From the NCBI RefSeq assembly GCF_001008165.2, contig NZ_CP011452.2, forward strand, positions 1,488,001 to 1,552,000: a DNA stretch of 64,000 nucleotides, written 5' to 3'. A program made the translations under genes and the position numbers. This stretch comes from Croceibacterium atlanticum. GTDB taxonomy: Bacteria; Pseudomonadota; Alphaproteobacteria; Sphingomonadales; Sphingomonadaceae. Below the pieces are notes generated by a model. It did not search any database and was not told where the DNA came from. It was given only the letters and a program-made list of their open reading frames with translations. This document shows positions 1 to 8,721 of the stretch, piece by piece (position 1 is the first letter of the stretch; each line of letters starts with the position of its first letter).

Positions 1-866
1 TGGCGGACCTGCGTTTCGATGCCGCTGCCAACACGATCTACCAGTTCGTGTGGGCGACGTTCTGCGACTGGTATCTGGAACTGATCAAGGGCAATATTGA
101 CGAGGAAACCAGGGCCGTCGCCGGTTGGGCGCTGGACCAGATCCTGGTCATGCTGCACCCCTTCATGCCCTTCATCACCGAGGAATTGTGGCATGGGCAG
201 GCCGAATTCCACGGCGGGAAGCGTCCGTATGACCTGATCCTGGCCAAATGGCCGGAACCGGGCGCGACGGTGGATGCCGAGGCGAGGATTGAACTGGAGT
301 GGCTAATAGAATTTATCGAAGAAATTCGCAAAGCGCGAAGCATGGTGAACCTACCACCATCAGCGAAGGTCGACCTTTGGCTGCTTGCGCTTGAACGATC
401 GAGGTTCGCTGAGAAGCAGCGACCAAAAGATAATTATTGGGATCTTCTCTCGAAGCACAAAAAGGCCATCGCAAGAATGGCAGGTGTTAACAATCATTTC
501 ACTCCGTCGATGGCGCATGCTTTTGACCTCAGAACGGGTATTACCTCTGAGATTGAAGCGAATGGAAATGTTGTTCCTCCGGGAGCAACGATGTGCCTCG
601 CTGATCCGAGCGTGAATATCCTCGCCAACGGGAATGCATATCGCATGCCTGTGGGCGATCTTGTTGATTTAGAAGCCGAACGCGCGCGCCTGACCAAGGC
701 GAAGGACGCATCCGCCAAGGAACGGGATTCGCTGGCCAAAAGGCTGGAGAACCCCAATTTCGTGGAACGCGCCAAGCCCGAAGCGGTGGAGAAAGCCCGG
801 GCCGACCACGCCCATCACGCGGCCGAGGTTGAACGGCTGGATGCGGCACTGAAGCGGCTGGGTTGA
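1..866 (+). CDS. valS: Valyl-tRNA synthetase, C-terminal part (5' end outside window)
   Basis: This is the C-terminal end of a class I aminoacyl-tRNA synthetase that charges tRNA-Val in the cytoplasm. The reading frame is open from the window edge (first full codon at base 3). It shows the family's anticodon-binding helical domain ([12 protein letters not shown] near base 155-190) and a C-terminal coiled coil rich in Ala/Glu/Arg/Lys (about bases 668-860) ending KRLG. The middle part of the visible segment, about bases 300-668, has strikingly different codon use (CTA, ATA, AGA, TTA, TCA, many A/T third positions), while both sides use G/C-ending codons. The frame stays intact and family motifs such as VNLPPSAK persist, so the gene looks functional but mosaic. 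Identification is secure; the origin of the odd tract is inference. Confidence 0.95.
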   Translation, partial: ADLRFDAAANTIYQFVWATFCDWYLELIKGNIDEETRAVAGWALDQILVMLHPFMPFITEELWHGQAEFHGGKRPYDLILAKWPEPGATVDAEARIELEWLIEFIEEIRKARSMVNLPPSAKVDLWLLALERSRFAEKQRPKDNYWDLLSKHKKAIARMAGVNNHFTPSMAHAFDLRTGITSEIEANGNVVPPGATMCLADPSVNILANGNAYRMPVGDLVDLEAERARLTKAKDASAKERDSLAKRLENPNFVERAKPEAVEKARADHAHHAAEVERLDAALKRLG

Positions 867-898
867 GCTGGGTCAGGCTGGGTTAGGTCGAGCGCGCC

Positions 899-1150
899 CT
901 TCGACAGGCTCAGGGCGAGCGGGTCTTGCGGGGGGAGGTGTCTGTCGGCGCCCCTTCCGCCCTTTCCCCAGCCTCGAACCCCAACCCGCTCATGCTGAGC
1001 CTGTCGAAGCATGAGCCCGTCGAAGCATGAGCCTGCCGAAGCATGAGCCTGCCGAAGCATGAGCCTGCCGAAGCATGAGCGCCGCCATTCCTGCGCCTTT
1101 CCTCATCCTCCAACCCCACCCCCGCTCATGCTGAGCTTGTCGAAGCATGC
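899..1150. repeat. Cluster of CTTCGACAGGCTCAG-type inverted, direct and tandem repeats
   Basis: The 470-base gap between valS and queE (867-1335) has no convincing gene and is largely repeat. A 26-base arm at 899-924 is matched in inverted orientation at 984-1009 (23 of 26 bases) across a 59-base spacer. A third, related copy lies at 1121-1145. The right-hand copies share a C-rich leader (about 961-984 and 1096-1120), so they also form a direct repeat of roughly 50 bases. Between them sits a 16-base tandem repeat (GCATGAGCCTGCCGAA and variants) of about 4.5 units at 1009-1080. This resembles the dispersed palindromic intergenic repeats common in sphingomonad genomes. The rest of the gap (about 1151-1320) shows nothing recognisable. 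Confidence 0.85.
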
Positions 1151-1335
1151 GCGCCGACCTTCGCGACAAGGCACCGGCATGTTTCCTACCTGCCCCGCTT
1201 GTGCGAAAGCTCGCCCATGCCCATTTTTCCTCCCTGCCTGGCAACCGATCTGCGGCCCATAACCGGCGGGGCGGTTTTCTCCTTCAGGACAGTGTTCCAA
1301 GTGTTCCAGCCCTTGTTTGCAAAGGATAATTCGCG

Positions 1336-2073
1336 ATGCCGCTGACGCTCGCCACGCAGGCGCCGGGGGAAGCGGAAATCTTCGCCTCTATCCAGGGCGA
1401 AGGGCCGAGCACCGGCAAGCCGACCGCCTTCATCCGCCTGTCCCGCTGCAATCTTGCCTGCCGCTGGTGCGATACGGCCTACACCTGGCATTTCACGGGC
1501 GATAACCGCCCGCATCGCAATGAAGAGACATTCGACCGCAAGGCCAACCAGCTGGTCATGGAAGAGGAAGAGGCCGCCCGGCGGATTGCTGAACTGGCCA
1601 TGCCCCGGCTGGTCATCACGGGCGGCGAACCTTTGCTGCAGGCCCCCGCCCTGTCGCGCATGATCGAAGCATTGCCGGCCGACATGGCGGTGGAAATCGA
1701 AACCAACGGCACGATCGCGCCTCCTGAAAGGCTGGCCGGACTTGTTGATCAATTCAATGTCAGCCCCAAGCTCGCCCATTCGGGGAATCCAGCCGATCTG
1801 GCCCTGATCCCGGAGCGTTTGCGCGAATGGGCCGCCAATCCGCGCGCCTTCTTCAAATTCGTGATCGCCACCCCGGAAGACGTGGAGGAAGTGCTCTCTC
1901 TCGCGGAAATCCACGCCATTCCGCGAAACAGGATCTGGCTGATGGCGGAAGGGACGGACATTGCCACGCTGGAAGCGCGGGAGGCGTGGCTGGCGGAAAA
2001 ATGTATCGCTAACAAGTTGACTTTGTCCAAGCGTCTGCACATTCAGCTGTTCGGTGATACGCGCGGGACGTGA
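1336..2073 (+). CDS. queE: 7-carboxy-7-deazaguanine synthase QueE
   Basis: This radical SAM enzyme converts 6-carboxy-tetrahydropterin to 7-carboxy-7-deazaguanine in the queuosine/preQ0 pathway. The 245-residue protein shows the N-terminal IFASIQGEGPSTGKP signature of the family, the cluster-binding motif C38-x3-C42-x2-C45, and the SAM-binding VITGGEPLL stretch near residue 93. Length fits bacterial QueE. An AAAGGA ribosome binding site lies about 10 bases before the ATG. No other queuosine gene (queC, queD, queF) is nearby. The next gene follows after 12 bases on the same strand, so the two may be co-transcribed with no obvious functional link. Confidence 0.93.
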   Translation: MPLTLATQAPGEAEIFASIQGEGPSTGKPTAFIRLSRCNLACRWCDTAYTWHFTGDNRPHRNEETFDRKANQLVMEEEEAARRIAELAMPRLVITGGEPLLQAPALSRMIEALPADMAVEIETNGTIAPPERLAGLVDQFNVSPKLAHSGNPADLALIPERLREWAANPRAFFKFVIATPEDVEEVLSLAEIHAIPRNRIWLMAEGTDIATLEAREAWLAEKCIANKLTLSKRLHIQLFGDTRGT

Positions 2074-2085
2074 GAGGGGCAGTCG

Positions 2086-3519
2086 ATGGCGATGAAGGGG
2101 GATTTGACGGAAGGGCCAATCCTCCGGACGCTGATCATGTTCAGCATCCCGACCTTGATGAGCAATGCGCTGCAATCGTTGAGCGGCACGGTCAATTCGA
2201 TCTGGGTTGGCCGGCTGATCGGTGAAGAAGCGCTGGCTGCCACGGCCAATGCCAATATCATCATGTTCCTGGTGTCTTCCGCCGCTTTCGGTTTCGGAAT
2301 GGCCGGAACGGTCAAGATCGGCCAGCGCTTCGGCGCCCGCAATATCGACGGCGCGCGCCGCGCCTTCGGAACGGCGGTGGGTTTTTGCAGCATATTGATG
2401 GTGCTGATCGCCGTGCTCGGCTGGTTCACGGCACCCGGCTTGCTGACCCTGCTGGAAACGCCGGTGGAAGCGTATGAGCTGGCGCTGGTCTATTTGCGGC
2501 TGATCTTCATTTCCATGCCCTTCATGATGGTATCCATCATCCTGACCATGGGGCTGCGCGGCACCGGGGATGCGCGCACGCCGCTGATTTTCATGGGCGT
2601 TACCGTGGTTCTGGACGCGATCTTCAACCCGATGCTGATCGCCGGGATCGGCCCGTTTCCGCGGCTCGGCATCGCCGGGTCGGCCCTGTCCACCATTATT
2701 GCCAGCTTCATCTCCTTCCTGGCGATGATTGCCTATGTCTATCGCCGCGATCTGCCGCTGCGCCTGCGCGGGGTGGAACTTCGCTATTTGAAGCCGGCCC
2801 GGGAAGAGCTGGGCTTCATTGTCGGCAAGGGCCTGCCGATGGGCGCGCAGATGCTGTTGATGAGCGCGGCGGGCATCATCGTGGTCGGGCTGGTCAACCG
2901 CGAAGGCTTGCTGATGACGGCCGCCTATGGCGCGGCAATGCAATTATTCACCTATATCCAGATGCCAGCCATGGCCATTGGCGGCGCTGTCAGCGCCATG
3001 ACCGCGCAATTTATCGGCGCCCGCAAATGGGATACGCTGAACCATGTCACCCGCGCAGGTGTGCTGGTGAATTTCGTGCTGACAGGTTCTGTCACCGCCC
3101 TTCTATTATTGTTCGACCGCCCTGCCCTTGTGCTGTTCCTCGGCCCGGACAGCCCGGCCGTGCCGCTGGCCCGGCATATCCAGTTCCTCGCCAGCTGGAA
3201 CTTCATCCTGTTCGGCGTGACCATGGTGCTGACGGCTACGATGCGCGCGGGCGGCGCGGTGTGGGTGCCGCTCTGGATTCTCGGCATTGCGCTCTATCCG
3301 GTGCGGCTCGGCTTCTATTATCTGGGTTATGACAGGCTGGGTTCGGACGCGATCTGGCTGTCTTTCCCGGTGGCGGCCTTTGCCGCGCTGATCATGGCTT
3401 GGTGGGCCTATCGCTATAGCGGCTGGCGGGAGAAGGCGATTGCCGAAACCGAAGCGGAAGCGCGCGAACAATCGCAGGCGGATGGCCAGCCCGCCGGTCG
3501 ATATGCCCCGAATATGTGA
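2086..3519 (+). CDS. MATE family multidrug/toxin efflux transporter
   Basis: A 477-residue inner-membrane protein with about twelve hydrophobic segments arranged as two homologous MatE halves (roughly residues 15-225 and 240-440). The N-terminal GPILRTLIMFSIPTLMSNAL and the GLRGTGDARTPL loop are typical of the NorM/DinF superfamily, which exports cationic compounds using Na+ or H+ gradients. The substrate cannot be read from the sequence. The start is supported by AGAGGGG 8 bases upstream. A second ATG two codons later is possible. The hydrophilic C-terminal tail (about residues 446-477) is Glu-rich. It lies just downstream of queE, and the next gene starts 188 bases later. Confidence 0.9.
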   Translation: MAMKGDLTEGPILRTLIMFSIPTLMSNALQSLSGTVNSIWVGRLIGEEALAATANANIIMFLVSSAAFGFGMAGTVKIGQRFGARNIDGARRAFGTAVGFCSILMVLIAVLGWFTAPGLLTLLETPVEAYELALVYLRLIFISMPFMMVSIILTMGLRGTGDARTPLIFMGVTVVLDAIFNPMLIAGIGPFPRLGIAGSALSTIIASFISFLAMIAYVYRRDLPLRLRGVELRYLKPAREELGFIVGKGLPMGAQMLLMSAAGIIVVGLVNREGLLMTAAYGAAMQLFTYIQMPAMAIGGAVSAMTAQFIGARKWDTLNHVTRAGVLVNFVLTGSVTALLLLFDRPALVLFLGPDSPAVPLARHIQFLASWNFILFGVTMVLTATMRAGGAVWVPLWILGIALYPVRLGFYYLGYDRLGSDAIWLSFPVAAFAALIMAWWAYRYSGWREKAIAETEAEAREQSQADGQPAGRYAPNM

Positions 3520-3707
3520 TGGATTACAGCACCGGCCCCGGGTCCTGCCCAGGTGCAAATCTGCCCCGTAATGGGACAGTTTGCTTGTTAGTCGGCGGCA
3601 GATGCTCGGATGGTCGGCGCGGCGATACGGTTCACCGAATCGAGGGTGCGCCGGTCGGCAAAAGCGACGAACCGGGGAATTTCGTGTTCCCGTAGGAGTC
3701 GGTTCCG

Positions 3708-4106
3708 ATGGAACCCAAACGCATCCTTGTCGTCGAAGACGATCTCCTCAACGGGATGTTCTATCAGGCAGTGCTCGAAGCCAATGACTTCACGGTCAGT
3801 ATCGTGAGCGACGGCGCCTATGTGATGCGCCGCGTAAAGGAATTCCGCCCGGATCTGATCACGATGGATATCCAGATCCCCAGCATTTCCGGCCTGGACC
3901 TGACCGAGATGCTCAACGCCGATCCGCAATTCCGCGATATTTCGATCCTGGCGATCACCGCCTTCGCCGGAAAGGGAGAGGAAGCCCGCATTCGCAAGGC
4001 AGGCGCCAGCGGCTATCTGGCGAAACCGGTATCGATCAAGCGATTGATGGCGGAAATAGGCGCCCTGCTCGCCCCCGCGGCAGGGGCCAATGACGACGAA
4101 GGCTGA
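3708..4106 (+). CDS. Single-domain response regulator, DivK-like
   Basis: A 132-residue stand-alone receiver domain with no output domain. All key residues are present: acidic pair D11/D12, phospho-acceptor D54 (ITMDIQIP), T84 (AITAF) and K106 (YLAKP). The AITAFAGKGEEARIRKAG stretch is close to the DivK family of alphaproteobacteria, which acts in the phosphorelay controlling CtrA. It may be DivK itself or a paralogue: the pleD gene that usually sits next to divK is absent here. chpT, another component of the CtrA relay, is elsewhere in the window (37153). The 188 bases upstream carry no other gene. The stop is only 4 bases from the convergent HerA-like gene. Confidence 0.85.
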   Translation: MEPKRILVVEDDLLNGMFYQAVLEANDFTVSIVSDGAYVMRRVKEFRPDLITMDIQIPSISGLDLTEMLNADPQFRDISILAITAFAGKGEEARIRKAGASGYLAKPVSIKRLMAEIGALLAPAAGANDDEG

Positions 4107-4110
4107 AGCC

Positions 4111-5832
4111 CTATTTCCCCTGCGAGCGCCAGCGGCCGACCGTGCGCACCACGGCATCTTCCTCGCCGCCGCTCTTGCGCCAGAGCTCGGCGAAGCTCGG
4201 ATCCTCGGATGCGGGGCGCTTGGCCTCTTCCAGATTATCGAATGCCACGCGGATCGGGATGGCAACGCCTTCCCCGCAGATGATGCATTCGCGGTTGCGC
4301 AATGCCGGGATGGAATCGAGGAAACCGCGCGCCCCTTCGGGCATGGCGGCCTTCACGAAGGCCTGGTCCCGATCGTTGTTGAGCCGCATGGAAATGATCG
4401 TGCCGCACTGGGAAAGCACGCCTTCGGCCAGATCCGATGGCCGCTGCGTGATCAGGCCCAGCGAAATGCCGTATTTACGGCCTTCCTTGGCGATACGGCT
4501 GAGAATGCGGCCGACCGATGAATCATCGGCGTTCTTTTCATTCGGCACATATCGATGCGCCTCTTCGCAGACGAGCAGAATCGGGCTGGTCTTTTCCTCG
4601 CGCGACCAGATCGCGAAGTCGAACACCATGCGGCTGAGCACGGCGACCACTGTGGAAGTGATGTCGGAAGGGACGCCGGATACGTCGATGATGGAAATCG
4701 GCTTGCCATTGCCCGGCATACGGAAAATCTTGCCGATGAAATTGGCCATCGTGTCCCCCACCAGCATGCCGGAGAACATGAACTGGTATCGGGGATCGGC
4801 CTTCAATTCCTCGATCTTGGTCTTGATCCGCATATAGGGCGCACTGGAAGTCGCCTTGTCCAGCTTGCCCATCTCTTCCTGCAGGATGTTGCTGAAATCG
4901 GAGAGGAGATAGGGGATCGGGGAATCGACGGTGATCTTGCCGACGCTTTCCGCCAGCCGGTTCTTGCCGCGCGCCTTGAGCAGGCATTTGGCGAGAATAT
5001 CGGCATCCTCCTGCCTGGCATTGCCGCTGGAGGTGAGCAGCACTTCGCAATGCTCTTCAAAATTCATCAGCCAATATGGCATTTGCAGATTGCTGACGTC
5101 GTATATCGTGCCCGTTTCGCGGAAGGCCGCGGAATATTCGCCATGCGGGTCAACCATGACGATATGCCCTTCCGGCGCCGCCTCGCAGATGCGGTGCAGG
5201 ATCAGCGCCGCTGCGGTTGATTTACCCGTACCGGTTGAACCCAGCAGCGCGAAATGCTTGCCCAGCAGCGGATCGATATACATGCCGGCGCGGATGTCGC
5301 TGGTGGGATAGACAGTGCCGATCTGGATCGCGCTGCGCCCGTCAGAGGCATAGATCTGGCGCAGATCCTGCGTCGTCGCCGGATAGACCAGCGCGCCGGG
5401 AATGGGATAGCGGGTCACGCCGCGGCGGAAGCTGTGGATGCGCCCGGTCAGCTTTTCCTCGCTGCCTTCGCCCATGAAATCGATATTGGCCAGCACGGCA
5501 TTGGCATCCCCGCGCCGGTCCTGGCGCTGATTTCGCACACTGGCCAGCAGCCAGCCATCGGCCGTCTTGATCTTTACCTGGCTGCCCACCTGGCCAGCCA
5601 GCGCAATGGAAGGATCGCTATCCTGCATGCACTCGCCCAGGCGCTGCAGGTCCAGCGCGATCTGCGATCCGGAACCGGCAATCTCCAGCACGACACCGAT
5701 GGGCTGCGTGGCATTATCGGTTTCGGCTTGCTCCGCATGTTCCGACTGGCTGCCACGGTTCAGCGCCACCGCACCCGGTTCATCGGCTGGATTAAAGGTG
5801 TTGAACTGCTGCGGCCTTGAGAAGTCGTTCAT
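4111..5832 (-). CDS. HerA-like ATPase (DUF87 / FtsK-HerA superfamily)
   Basis: A 573-residue soluble ATPase of the HerA helicase/translocase group. An N-terminal barrel-like region (about residues 45-180, HAS-barrel type) precedes the motor domain. Walker A is GSTGTGKST at 198-206, Walker B is LLVCEEAHR at about 419-427, and a conserved Gln (ITQRPS) follows near 463. HerA proteins form hexamers that pump DNA and in archaea work with the nuclease NurA. No NurA-like, SIR2 or other nuclease gene is adjacent, so this appears to be an orphan housekeeping-type HerA, as often seen in alphaproteobacteria. The N-terminal 40 residues are polar and low-complexity. Family assignment is firm; cellular role is unknown. 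Confidence 0.85.
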   Translation of the reverse strand: MNDFSRPQQFNTFNPADEPGAVALNRGSQSEHAEQAETDNATQPIGVVLEIAGSGSQIALDLQRLGECMQDSDPSIALAGQVGSQVKIKTADGWLLASVRNQRQDRRGDANAVLANIDFMGEGSEEKLTGRIHSFRRGVTRYPIPGALVYPATTQDLRQIYASDGRSAIQIGTVYPTSDIRAGMYIDPLLGKHFALLGSTGTGKSTAAALILHRICEAAPEGHIVMVDPHGEYSAAFRETGTIYDVSNLQMPYWLMNFEEHCEVLLTSSGNARQEDADILAKCLLKARGKNRLAESVGKITVDSPIPYLLSDFSNILQEEMGKLDKATSSAPYMRIKTKIEELKADPRYQFMFSGMLVGDTMANFIGKIFRMPGNGKPISIIDVSGVPSDITSTVVAVLSRMVFDFAIWSREEKTSPILLVCEEAHRYVPNEKNADDSSVGRILSRIAKEGRKYGISLGLITQRPSDLAEGVLSQCGTIISMRLNNDRDQAFVKAAMPEGARGFLDSIPALRNRECIICGEGVAIPIRVAFDNLEEAKRPASEDPSFAELWRKSGGEEDAVVRTVGRWRSQGK

Positions 5833-5915
5833 GCGCTTGCTCGCTGTCTTTCCGATTAGACGGCGATTTTCGTCCGACTTGGGTTAAGATCGCGTCAATT
5901 GCCGCAGATCGTCGC

Positions 5916-6689
5916 CTAGACCAGTGCGAACAACCGCCCCGCGCCCCAACCCATTACGAGCGAGAGCATCACCGCAAACAGGCCATACAGCACGGAGGAT
6001 TCCTCCGCCTGTTCGGCGACAAGCCTTTCAAATCCGAGCTTTTTCACTTCCACCTCTGCCGTGGCCGAGGCGATGACCCGGCCCTGGGTGATGGCAAATG
6101 TTTCCGCCGTATACTGGCCTGTGCGAACATTGGACGGGATTGCGATACGCGCCTGATAGAGCACCTTGTCGCGGATGGTCACACCGCCCGGCACCTGCTG
6201 GTAGAGGCCTTCGCGCTGGCGCAGATCGACCAGCCCGGCGGCAAAGCGCGCCTGTTCCGCCGGGTTGATGGGCCCGGTGGGCGACAATTGCAGGAAATCG
6301 AGCCCCAGTTCGTAGATGGCGGCAGTCCGGTCATCCACGATATTCTTGATCGGACTGGAGGATGCGACCGCATAGAAGGAAGGCACGGACCTGAAGGATG
6401 AGGAATCGGCATTGACCCATATGCCGGCCCATTTCAGCCGTTCCTTTTCACGCAGGCGCACCGCCTCCGTCGGCCCCTTCAGGACCACGACAATATCGTA
6501 ATCCGCGCTCGCCCGGCTGCCATCGGGATCGAGGATCGCGCCGAACAACAGCAATTCCGTGCCGGTAAAGCCCTGGCGGACCTGGATTTCATGCTGGGAT
6601 ACCTCGGGCACGAGGATCGGATCGCGCTGCGCGGTCAGCGCAAGGAAGGCCGTGATCGCCAGTGCGATGCGGATGCGCACGCCCGTCAT
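5916..6689 (-). CDS. TIGR02186 family membrane-anchored periplasmic protein
   Basis: A 257-residue protein with an N-terminal signal sequence (residues 4-20, ALAITAFLALTA) and a C-terminal transmembrane helix (about 232-254, GLFAVMLSLVMGWGAGRLFA), leaving a beta-rich domain in the periplasm. The LVPEVSQHEIQVRQGFTGTELLLFGA stretch (near residues 26-52) and the overall layout match the alphaproteobacterial TIGR02186 family of unknown function. Its start overlaps the stop of the upstream TauE/SafE permease gene by 4 bases. This translationally coupled pair is typical of the family and suggests it is an accessory of the permease. No catalytic motif is visible. Confidence 0.8.
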   Translation of the reverse strand: MTGVRIRIALAITAFLALTAQRDPILVPEVSQHEIQVRQGFTGTELLLFGAILDPDGSRASADYDIVVVLKGPTEAVRLREKERLKWAGIWVNADSSSFRSVPSFYAVASSSPIKNIVDDRTAAIYELGLDFLQLSPTGPINPAEQARFAAGLVDLRQREGLYQQVPGGVTIRDKVLYQARIAIPSNVRTGQYTAETFAITQGRVIASATAEVEVKKLGFERLVAEQAEESSVLYGLFAVMLSLVMGWGAGRLFALV

Positions 6690-7600
6690 AACGGCACCAC
6701 GGTATAGACTTCATCCGGACGCACGCCGAGGCCGAATGCCATGCGCAGGGCCACGGCAAGAACGATGGCCGCCAGCAGCAGGCGCAATTTTTCCGGATTG
6801 AGCATCTGTGCCACCCGCGTACCGATCTGCGCGCCGGTGACGGATCCGATCAGCAACAGCCCGGCCAGCACGATATCGACCGCTTTGGTCGTCAGCGAAT
6901 GCATCATGGTGGACGCCATCGTGACGAACAGCACGTTGAACAATGACGTGCCGACCACGACATTCGCGCTCATGCCCAGAATATAGAGCATGGCGGGCAC
7001 GAGGATAAAACCGCCGCCCACGCCCATCAGCATGGTCAGCATCCCGACCACGGCCCCCAGCAACAACGGCGCCAGCGGAGAGATATAGAGGCCGGAACGA
7101 TAGAATCGCCAGCGCATGGGCAGGCTGGCAACCAGCGGGTGATGGCGGCGCTTCGCCGCGCGGGGCCTTTTGCCACCCTTGGACTGGCGCAGTTCCTGGA
7201 TCGCCTCCCGCCCCATCAGGCCGCCGATCCCGCCCAGCAATACGACATAGAGAATGCTGATCACCGTATCGATCTGGCCGACCGATTCCAGCAGGCGGAA
7301 CAGCAAGGCACCGATGGCTGCGCCGATCACGCCGCCCGCAACGGATACCGCGCCCAGTTGATAATCAACGCCCTGCCGCCGGCTATGCGCCAGCACACCC
7401 GAAACGCTGGCGCCTGTTACCTGCGTTGCAGCCGAAGCGGCGGCAACGGTGGGCGGCACGCCGTAGAAAATGAGCAGCGGCGTCGTGAGGAAGCCGCCGC
7501 CCACGCCAAAGACGCCGGAAAGAATACCCGTGGCCGCACCCAGGAGGATGATGACCACCCCGTTCACTGCAAGGTTCGCAATCGGGAGGTAGACGTCCAT
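6686..7600 (-). CDS. TauE/SafE family anion permease
   Basis: A 304-residue integral membrane protein with about eight hydrophobic segments in two repeated halves, each containing a Gly-rich stretch: GVFGVGGGFLTTPLLIFYG near residue 29 and MGVGGGFILVPAMLY near residue 192. These are hallmarks of the TauE/SafE (DUF81) family, which exports sulfite, sulfoacetate or related anions. The insertion QSKGGKRPRAAKRRHHP (about 140-155) is a basic cytoplasmic loop. The gene overlaps the following TIGR02186 gene by 4 bases, so the two are coupled. Substrate is unknown; sulfite or an organosulfonate is only the family default. Confidence 0.88.
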   Translation of the reverse strand: MDVYLPIANLAVNGVVIILLGAATGILSGVFGVGGGFLTTPLLIFYGVPPTVAAASAATQVTGASVSGVLAHSRRQGVDYQLGAVSVAGGVIGAAIGALLFRLLESVGQIDTVISILYVVLLGGIGGLMGREAIQELRQSKGGKRPRAAKRRHHPLVASLPMRWRFYRSGLYISPLAPLLLGAVVGMLTMLMGVGGGFILVPAMLYILGMSANVVVGTSLFNVLFVTMASTMMHSLTTKAVDIVLAGLLLIGSVTGAQIGTRVAQMLNPEKLRLLLAAIVLAVALRMAFGLGVRPDEVYTVVPL

Positions 7601-7644
7601 GCCGCCGAGTAACCCAAGCGGAGCAACTATTGAAGATTAGGGAG

Positions 7645-8721
7645 CTAGAAACCCGCAGAAAGAGTCAATGCCGGGCCGGAATCGGGTTTCGCATCGCCCG
7701 CCACGCGAAAACGATATTCTGCCGAAAGCCTTGCCCTTGCCGGGCCGAGCGGAAATGTGGCGGTGGCGGCAGGGCCGATATCCAGCCGGCTGCTGCCCTG
7801 TTGTGCGCCGCCCCACACCCCTGAGCCTGCGCCAAGGCGGAAATCCTTCCACTGGGCGAATTCACGCTCGATCCGGGCCTGTCCGTCGAAAAAGGCCGTG
7901 GCGTAGCGCCCACCGACATATCCCGCCTGAAAATAGGTTTCCGCCCGCAAGCCATGGGGCAGCCGCATGGGCAGAAACTCGCTGACCACATAAGCGGCAG
8001 GCCGGATCTCGTCATGAAAAGCGCCTTCGCTGGCGCGCAATTCGGCGGCCAGGCGCAAGGGGATGCCGGGCAAGGGGCGTGCGGAAAGACCTGCCGCCAG
8101 TTCCCGCTCATGCGGGCCCGAAATCGCCATGCTGGCCCGCAGATAGGCCTGCGGGCGATGGCCGCTGCCCCCGGCAAGGCGATAACGGACTACCGCACCC
8201 TATTGGCTGCGACCATAGGATGGCACACCAGCCAGGGCCGGCCCGCCGCCATCGCGCAGCAAGAGCCAACTATCGACCAGCCAGTGCCTTTCCGCAGCCC
8301 CTTCGGCCCGTTCTGTGAATGGAACGGGCTGGCTGGCGGCCAGCGGGATACCGGGGCTTGGCGCAGCCCGCGCAGTGGAAGCCGCGACGGGATGCGCCAT
8401 CGGCCCGATGTGGCCCGCCACCTCCCCAGCCATAAACGCCGCCGGTTCCGCGAGGAAATATTGCCCGCCGTCCTGACCAATGTTCCTGCCCGCCGCTGCC
8501 GCATGTGGCGCCAGATCGGACAGGACGCGAAACGGGGCGATCACTGCCGGCAAGGGTGTCTGCTGCACGGCCAGAGCCGTTCTGGTGAAGGCACCCTGTT
8601 GCACGAAACCGGGAAACTGGAGCAGGCCCGCCCGCAATCCGATCCAGCCTGCCAGAGCGAAGGCGATCAGCAACAGGGGCTGGCCGCGAAAGCTCGCGCC
8701 TTCCGACTTTGCAGGTTTCAT
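7645..8721 (-). pseudogene. NfrA C-terminal-domain-like envelope protein, interrupted by an in-frame amber codon
   Basis: One reading frame of 358 sense codons is split by a single TAG at 8200-8202, after SYGRSQ. The frame continues directly with GAVVRYRLAGGSGHRPQAYL, so no frameshift is involved. The N-terminal part (173 codons) has a signal-anchor (LLLIAFALAGWIGLRAGLL) and a Pro/Ala-rich segment. The part after the stop looks like an outer-membrane beta-domain: alternating strands, a Gly-rich GAGSGVWGGAQQGSSRLDIGP region, and a C-terminal FRVAGDAKPDSGPALTLSAGF-type end. This layout resembles sphingomonad partners of NfrB-like glycosyltransferases. The start overlaps the upstream glycosyltransferase stop by 4 bases. 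Either the gene is a recent pseudogene, the stop is a sequencing error, or two shorter products are made (an ATG lies at 8130). Confidence 0.7.

Noticed and set aside
1009-1080. 16-base tandem array considered as a CRISPR
   Set aside because: Units are directly adjacent with no spacers and no cas genes are present.
1186-2943. 585-codon minus-strand open frame opposite queE and the MATE gene
   Set aside because: It is a GC-driven shadow rich in His/Gln/Arg with no domain; the plus-strand genes are clear.
4111-5832. FtsK or conjugative coupling protein
   Set aside because: No membrane domain or gamma domain; motif spacing and N-terminal barrel fit HerA.
8130-8202. TAG at 8200 read as a recoded sense codon (pyrrolysine or suppressor)
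   Set aside because: No tRNA or context supports recoding and this lineage does not use it; mutation or sequencing error is simpler.
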